A stretch of DNA of 64,000 nucleotides. Origin: Patiria miniata. Its lineage: Eukaryota > Echinodermata > Asteroidea > Valvatida > Asterinidae. Under the pieces are notes generated by a model that saw nothing but the letters and a program-made list of their open reading frames with translations, searched no databases and was not told the origin of the DNA. Positions 46,701 to 55,700 of this stretch are shown piece by piece. Where the stretch lies: the NCBI RefSeq assembly GCF_015706575.1, contig NW_024037074.1, positions 26,649,334 through 26,713,333 on the forward strand, written 5' to 3'. The position numbers and the translations under genes are program-made. The stretch's first letter is position 1; every line of letters begins with the position of its first letter.

Positions 46701-49700
46701 CTTCCCCACATTTGGTTTTTGTATTTTTAAAATAAAAACCAAACAACAACATGTAAGGATTAATAATTACAGTTCATTAAATAATTACAGTGGGTAGAGC
46801 AAATGTGCATAGACCGTGTACAATCATGATCTATATATAGTCAATCATTTTCAACTTTGATGAAGAAACAATTCTAAGAAAAATATCTGCAACTAGACAA
46901 TTTGTTATAACTACGATTCAGAAGTTGGTCCCTTCAGTACTGCAGCCGGTTTCACAAAGCAGTGTAATGCCATGCAAAGGAACTATGCGACAAATTTATT
47001 ACACAGCTGCGCAATAAAGTTGCGATCGCTTTCATGAAACTTGGCGCAGCTGCGCAACGTTTTAAGTAATCTAAACATCTTGGACGTGGATAAGAACATC
47101 ATTTATGACAGCTGTATGTGCATGATTTTGTTTGATCATGAAAGAGCTGTTAAATCACCACCGCCCGCCATTCAGAAAATATTTTGTCTGACTTTCTTCG
47201 GAATCATGCAGCAACTCAAAATAGCAAATCTTTTACTTCAAACACTACCTTGATAAGTTGTGCAATAACAGACTCCTCAACAATCCCCATTTGTTGGTAA
47301 AATAGGTAATTTTCATTCACTACGCCACAACTTACGCCACTTAAAATTATTGCGCAAGTTACGCCACAATTTGTTGCCCAAGTCGCGGACTTATGCACTA
47401 TGAAACATTCGTGAAATTGTCATAACTTAAATGTTGTGCAGCTTGCGCCATAATTTGTGCGCAAGTGGACTTATGCCATTGCGTAAAGTTTCGTAAAATC
47501 GGCTGCTGATTGTTTGCCTTGTTCTCTACCAACAGAGCTACAAATGTCGGGCCTTTTTTTCCTCAAGTTGATGGCAAGGGAACAAAACCAGACAAAACAT
47601 ATTCACCTTGCCTTCAGCTTCTGGTCTTGCCTGGTCAGTTCCTCGTTGAACTTCTCAGCATTCCGTGCGATCTGCCTGGTCTCGACATGACCCTTCACCT
47701 CCTCAAAAAGGTCGTTACGGATGGACTGGAAATTGTTCACTAATTAAATAAAAATTTAAAAAATCAGATCAATAAAAACACAATGTAATTGTACAATGAG
47801 CCTGCATGCATGTTTTAAGGGAACAATTCGATCATTTGTGTATTAGTCTGGTACCAGCTGAACTGCAGTATGATCAAACTGAATATCTTGTTGGTATTTC
47901 TACGGGTTGTGGGTTTGAGCCGAGCCTGTTGGGCTTTGATCCTTGTGGCTGTGTCCTTGCAATTGGGTCATTCTATAAATTTGGGGTCCACTTCTTTTCC
48001 CGTCCCTGTTACATCTGACATCTATGATTTTATAATTCTGATGCACTCCTTAATGCAGTGGTCCTCCAAGAGTGATTATGAATAGCAAACTACCTACCCA
48101 ACAAATAAACAATCATTTGAAGTCATTCTTAATGATACTTGAATGGCAAATTACAAAGTACCAAGGTAACAGGGACGGGAAAAATGTCACACTCTGGACC
48201 CTAAATTTATAGAATGACCCAATTGCACTGGTCATTTGGTAACTGCAGCATTGCCAGTACCTTCTCCCCCTCCCCCATTATGGGTACCAGATGGTGAAGG
48301 GGGTTAAAATTGCAGCACCGGGCTTTGTATTCCCAATACAGATGGGATGGATTCGTGATTTCCTTAATGAAAACAATGAGCAGGCAGGGGTAGTAATGAC
48401 TCAGCTCGCATCTTGAACAACAAAATTTATAGGTATAGAGGAATCCGGCGACCAGAATTTGAAGCTTTTACTGAGGTGGTGTCACGCTCACGCGCATATT
48501 TCGGGCGTTCTTAAAGATGAGGCGCGTGCATTTGGCTTTCCTATTGGTTGAAAGAGCCCGGAGCACGTGCGCCCAACCCGAGCGCGACTCACGCGAACTA
48601 AGCTTGCACCATTGTAGAAAATGGCTGCCGCCGGATTTGTCTACAAAAAAATTACTTCATGTTTTCTGCAAATCAACAATTGCATTAGGAGCACATAGGC
48701 CTGCGACAGCAAGTTGATTTCCTTTCTTCCTTTTTTGACAAATGAGGATGTTGGAAGACATGTCTATGAATATCAATTGGCACACCCATTTGAATTTTTT
48801 TCACCTTCCACTGAGGTTTGTTCAAAGTTATGCTACATGTATGAATATTCATTAGGCACAGTTATTTGAATTTTGATTAATGTTTACCAATGAGGGTGAT
48901 CACGGGTATGCTATGAATATGCATATTGCACAGCATTGTAAATTTTATGTATTAATTTTGTTTTGCCCACCCATGATTCCGACGAAGATGTTGCGGAAGG
49001 TGAAGGAACCAATGCAGATCCATAGCATGATGTAAAATGTCGTGAAGAATCGGTCGGCGACCTTCCACATGTCCATCATAACCTTGTACCACTGGTCCAG
49101 GGTGAAGAGCTGGAACAGCGTGATCAGTGCACGGGTGATACTACTGCAGGTTACCAGGGAAACCAAAACGACAGAAATATGAATATAAAGAATTTTATAA
49201 CACACCTCCATTACGTTGTTCCTGATTCTATGGCCTTATTGGCTGAAACATGGTCACATTGGATCCACTATGTGGGCTATAGCATTGAAGTTTGCAACGC
49301 ACATGAATTATACGTAGATGTGCAAGTTAAGGCCGGTTTATACTTGGCGCTAAAGCGAATGTGAAATCGTTACATCACAGCACGTATTCGCACTGCGAAT
49401 TCCCAAAAGTTGAACACATTTCAACTTCGGTGAAATTCACTGCGAATGTTCCCCGACATCACATTCGCTTCGCATTTGTATGAAGTATGAACCGGCCTTT
49501 ACAGTAAAAAAAGAAAGAAAAGAGGTAAATTTTGTCACGAGCCAATGTGGCCCATCAGGCCGGCGTTTATCTCCGGTTTCAGTAGCATGAAACGACTGAG
49601 AATATTTCTAGCCCCCCCTCCCCCCAGATGGGATGCTTGTCCATCGTAGGTTACTCCCCAGCTAATTCCGGTACCCATTTATACTTCTAGGTGGAGAGAG

Positions 49701-52700
49701 GCAAGTGGGGGTGAAGTGGCTTGCCCAAGGACACAACATATGACCAGCAGCTGGATTCGAAACCCCTGACCCTCTGATCATGAGTCAAGAACTGTAACCA
49801 CTAGGCCACACTCCCCAAATGGCCTTTACAATGCCCAGTGGAATGTGGAGGATTTCATGGCTCATCATAACATGAAAAATTGTACTTCGTGGATTGTGGT
49901 GTTATAAAACACATTGACCGGCACTATTTAATACCTGAAGCTGTCCTTGTATTGCAAATCTTCGCGATCAGATCTGGTGTAACTGTCGAAGAAAATGACT
50001 CCGGCAATGGCAAAGATGTAGGCAAAGAGTAGAAGCAGCAGCATGATAAATGTCATCGCCTGGCAATGGAGTGGGAAAAAACTCAATTACGTTGAAAGCT
50101 ATTTACGTCAATTTTTACAAATGCCAATGGCAGAATTACCCACGGCTCAACCAATGGGTCAATCAATGGTGGGACTATCTGTTCCCATGACTGAAACCAC
50201 AGTGGATCCCACAGCAGATTTTAAAATGTACCCTCAACCACACAAGATGCAGCTCATAGTCACAGTGATTAGGCTCTGATTGTGGCACATGGCTGGCACC
50301 ATGGCTAAACCCCATAGTTGAACTAACATCTAATGCACATCTCATCTTGATAGGCTCCGATTGCTGCCCATGGCTGGCACCATGAATGGGCCCCAAAGCT
50401 TGATACTAGAACCCATGCTTGATGAAGCTCTTCTTGATGGCTGATTGTGGCACTTTGTCGGCACCAGGGATGGACCCCATAGCTGCAGCCCATGTATGAT
50501 ATAGTTCATCTTAAAGCCTCCAATTGTGGCCCGCATGGCTGGCACTACAGTTGGACCCCATACCTAAACCCATGCCTGATGCAGCTCAAGGCTCTGATCG
50601 GGCCCTTGGCTGGCACCGTGGCTTGACCCCATAGCTGAACCCACACAGCTACGAAGCTCACCTTGAAGGCTTTTGTGATAGCAAGAGCAATCAGCCTGGC
50701 CTGCTGGAACCGAGACACCATCTTGAGCGAGCGAAGGATGCGAAAGACTCGCAGGTTCTTCACAATGACTCGAAGCTCCTTCAGGTCGCCCACTGTGAGC
50801 ACAATGATCTCTGGGACAAACGACTAGGGAGAAATAAAAGCCAAGCTTCAAAAATTTCCTAAAGCAATTGCAAGTTTTCATAAACCAGATTTTTCAAAAT
50901 CAATCATAAAAAAGTACATAAGTTTTGGAAGAGCCTCCAAGTGCATCGTAGAACTTAACCAGTTCGCGCCGGGATTTTTTTGACAAGACTGGAACGAGGC
51001 GCGGGATTAATTTTTACTCGACTTCAAGCCATCACCCTCGGGCATCACACTGATATTTCCGGCCTCACTCGCTACAAGCAGGTCGCTGATAGAAATTTCC
51101 GGCCTCGCTCCCTGAGTGTCTGTCATCCGTTCCAAATACCACAAAAACCTTTGCATGTATACACGTCATCCATTGCAAACTGGTTAACCCTCTGGACTGC
51201 TGAACATTATAGGGTGTTTAGAAAATACTAATATTTGTCCAATAGGTGAAGGAACAAACATTACAATAAAAAAACCTACAAAATAGTTTATGTTTTTCAT
51301 CTATTATTGCCTAAAGAACAAGGTGACACAAATGCGCCAATAAAAATATTTGAGTCTATCTAGAAATTTATGGTTAACTTTTAGTCATGCAAAAACTTGC
51401 TCCAAATAAACTTCCCATGAAAAAAACAAAATTAAAGTTATTTACATGTTTATATAACACCCAAATAAATCCTTGTCATTTGATTGGAGGATTGAAGGTC
51501 ACGCGGCATTCATAAATGTCATAACCATGCATTTTTTGTTCAATTCACCATGCATTTTCGTCCGATCCCTTTTGATCTATTGCACGTCGCGCACGCTAAG
51601 AACGCGCGGCCCAGTGCTATACGATCCTTGCGCTATATTTAGACCTTATCATCTGTTATAGCAGTACAAAACTTGCCTTTGAAGTTGATGCAGTTGACTT
51701 GATGATTTTAAGAACTTATAACGTTAAATTTTCATTAATGTCAATGATTTGATTTTTAAACCTTTTAGTCTTGAACAAGCTGAAAAAAGAAGTGAACATG
51801 ATACAATTTTGTGAGTTTTGTGTGTTCTTATTTATTTATTTATTTATTTTTTATTTTAACTGGGTAGCCCATCCACTGATCTCCCATGGGTCCCAGTAAA
51901 GAGAAGACAATGTGAAGAAATTGCAGTTTAAGAGGTGGGAGGAAAAGCCCAGAAGAGTATTCTGAGGAAAACCCACGGAATCAGGTAGGGACCGAAAACC
52001 CAATCCACATATTGACCCAGGCGGGATTCGAACCCGGGTCACAGCGGTGGAAGGCGAGGAAAGTACCGCTACGCCAACCTGACTCCCCTTAAAGTTATTA
52101 AAGTTTTATCCTCCAATCGAATAACAAAGATCTACTTGGATGTTATATAAAACAAATAATTGATGTTTAACATTCGTGCAGTGGTGAGAATATTTTCATT
52201 CGTTGAAAGATGGAATGTTCCATTCAACGAGGCAAAGCCGAGTTGAATGGATGATTCAATCTTTCAACTCATGAAAATATTCCCACCATTGCACTCATAA
52301 ACATTCATTATTTGTATAATATCCTCTTGATCGCTGCAATCCAAAGAAAATCTTCCTTACCCCGACAGTCACAAAGAAGTCAAAGATGTTCCAGCCGTTC
52401 TTCCAGAAGGAGACAAAGTCATCCATCCACTTCAGGAGGATCTCCACCATGAAGAGAAATAAAGAGCAGTAGTCAAAGATTTCCAGGGCCTGCTTCAGGC
52501 CAGCAAGGTTCGGGTTGCTGTCCCCCGACACCTCTAAGAGAAAAAAAGACAAGGCAATTAACAACAATAATACTGGTACCAACTGGGCACTAAAGTTGTG
52601 CATCAGGCTGGGTCGCTGACCAGGCCAAACCGACCTGAAACATTATAGCTATAAACCGAATCCGAACCGAATCCGATCTGACCTCTCCAATCTGACCCAA

Positions 52701-55700
52701 ACCAACCCATCAAATATTCAAGCAAAAACCGACCCGAAGCTGAACTGAAACCGAACTGACAGAATCGAGTACGGGCCAAGTCCAACATTTTTTTAGTACT
52801 GATAGTCGAGTACCGGCCGAGTACCTGTGTGTACTCGAGTAATACTCGAATACGAGTACTCCAACACTGCTGTACGGTACGGTGAAGACTCATAACGTTA
52901 CCTAACGTCCTACACGTTATAGATTGTGCGTGATGTACCCTAAGCCATATATGCACATTCCCGCAGTGGGTTTATGTTGGTTGTATCGGGCACAGTAACG
53001 CAGTTCAATAATATTGCACTGCATGGATTTGCGAACCGTTTTGGATTTTTTTGGGTTTATATTATTACTTTGTTTTTGTTTTTCACAAGGTGTCTTAAGC
53101 AACCCGACCCGAAAATCACAAACGCAAAACCAAAACCGACCGACCTGACTGAAATGATGGAAAAACCGACCCGACTTGACCCGACCTGAAGTCGGTTTCG
53201 GTTTCGGGTCGGATTCGGGTCGGATTCACAAATTACTTTGGTGGGACTCGAAACCCACGACCTCCTGCTGACGTCTAACCAATCGACCACCGAGCTTGCC
53301 GGGGTCGGCCGGCTGGATCAATCTGATGTAACAGTGGGCACCGCGTACCCAAATTGTTCACATATATTTTTATTATAAAAATAATAAATGTTTATTAGTG
53401 CAATGGTAAGAATAACTTCGTGAGGTGACAGATGAAATAATCCATTTCACGAGGCGAAGCTGAGTGGAATGGAACATTTTGTCTGTCTCTGAATGAAATT
53501 ATTCTTACCATTGCACGAATGTGAAACATTCATTATTTGTTTTATACAACACCTGAATGAATCCTCGTCATCTGATATTGTGTGCCGCGTTTTCTCTTCT
53601 CAGTCCTGAGTAAAGTCGTGACAAGAAGCTGTTCAGTTGTGGTGAATCAGTCTAATGCTTCAACAGATGTTCCTGTATGTTTTGCAAATTTGTCTAATCG
53701 TTTGGCAGCGTATTTTATTTGCTTTTTTGTGTCAGCATCACCTACAAGTTTTGATATTTCATCTTCTATTTGGAGAACAAACGGTGTTTGTAACAGTGTT
53801 TGTAATGAAACGTCCGCATTTTGTGAAATAAATTCGTGTAACAGCGCCATCACCGGCAGCACTGAAACCGTGTAATGGAAGTTCTTTTCACCGTGCAATA
53901 GAACTTCCATTGCACTTTGCGCTGCGCCCCGGGCGCGCGCCATGCGTTTGGACAAATAACTCAATGACATGTGATCAACGATCCACCAATCAGATGACGC
54001 GGATTTATGCAGGTGTTGTATAAAAACATTTATACAACACCTGAATAAATCCCTGTCATCTGATTGGTGGATCGTTGATCACATGTCATTGAATTATTCG
54101 TACCAACGCACGGCGGGCGCGCAGCGCACAGTGCAATGGAAGTTCTATTGCACGGTGAATAGAACTTCCATTGCACGGTGTCACTGCTGCTGGTGGTGGT
54201 GCTGTTTCAAATCGAGATATATTGAATATGATTATTCTCAACCTGTTGAACAGTTTGCATTTATATAAACTTGATGAACTTGTCGAACTTTTCAACAGTT
54301 TTAAACCTGAATAAATTGGCTATTAAAAGTCAACCAATCAGATGACGAGGATTTATTCAGGTGTTATATAAAACAAATAATGAATGTTTCACGTTCGTGC
54401 AATGGAAAGAATAATTTCATTCGGTGACAGATGAAATGTTCCATTCCACTCGGCTTGGAACATTTCATCTGTCACCTCATGAAATTATTCTTACCATTGC
54501 ACTCACAAACATTCATTATTTGTATAATATACTCAGTGTTGTTCCGAGTGATTGTGAGCAAAATTCACAAGCTACTCGGGTGGGACTTGATGAAGGGCAA
54601 AACCCAATATTGATTTCACGTCACCCTGATACAAAAATCGTAAACAAATTTGTAAAGTCCTGGAGACAGGTTTGGCAATACATTCTATTGGGCAAATATT
54701 TTAAGTAGCATTCTCTGGTTTGACAAAATTCATGTGACACACACATACGTGCGCCGGTATGTATTTCTTTACCTGATTGTATTCCCAGTGCAATGGAATT
54801 TGAGAGAATCAGGAAAAGCATGAAATACTGAAAAATGGAACCTCGGGCAAGTTAAGGACATTTTGAGTTTCATGAAAGTCCCTGTAAAATAAAATACACA
54901 AGAAAGAACAGAGATACATGTACAGGCATCAGAAAATGAAAGTTCCCCTTTCCCTATCCAACTAGACTTGAGGACAATTTCAATAGGCAGTTGTGTTTTG
55001 GCTGCGGCGCTATGTATTAGGCTTATTATGCTGGGCTTGTACAACCTTCCAGTGTTAGTGCACACTAGCTTATCCCCTGAATTGTTGCAACGGGAGACCA
55101 TTGCGAGGGACATTCGAACGCACTGCTGAGGGCGGCTGATATGCCGATAAAAAATGACGCTACGCACCATATGTACGCTGGACTCGAATCAGGAATCACA
55201 GTGTTTCCATCCGTTCACCCCCCCCCCACCGCAAAAAAACCCACAAAAAACCCTACAAACAAACACACAAAAACATAAACATAAACAAACAAAAAAAAAT
55301 CAAATTTTCAAATAAGGGAAACTGACTAGGTACATCATAATAATTAGTCCAACAAAGAAATTAGCTGGAGCGGGTTTGAACCTTCAACCCCTGGATAGCC
55401 GTTTCGGTGCAGTTCGCCTTGAATAAAGACATTGACAAAATGGAGAACTGCCAACATACATGTAGGGCTGGATTGCCCAGTTGGTAGAGCACCGGAACAG
55501 TAATCTGGAGATCACACGTTCAAACTCTGTTCTACTCAATTTCTGTTTTCAACTTAAAAAAAAAAAGAAACAAAACAAAACAAAAAACAGTCAGCAGGGA
55601 TTTTAAGACTGTATATGAAATTGGCGGCCAAGAAATTGGCGGCCAAACTCGCTATTATTTAGTTTCTGAAGTGTATTTTGACATACATTTGCATATCTAC

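Noticed and set aside
52010..52080. Possible tRNA genes (also near 49760, 53260, 55480 and 61050)
   Set aside because: A and B boxes are present, but clean acceptor stems and cloverleaves are not. Tails and central domains identify SINEs.
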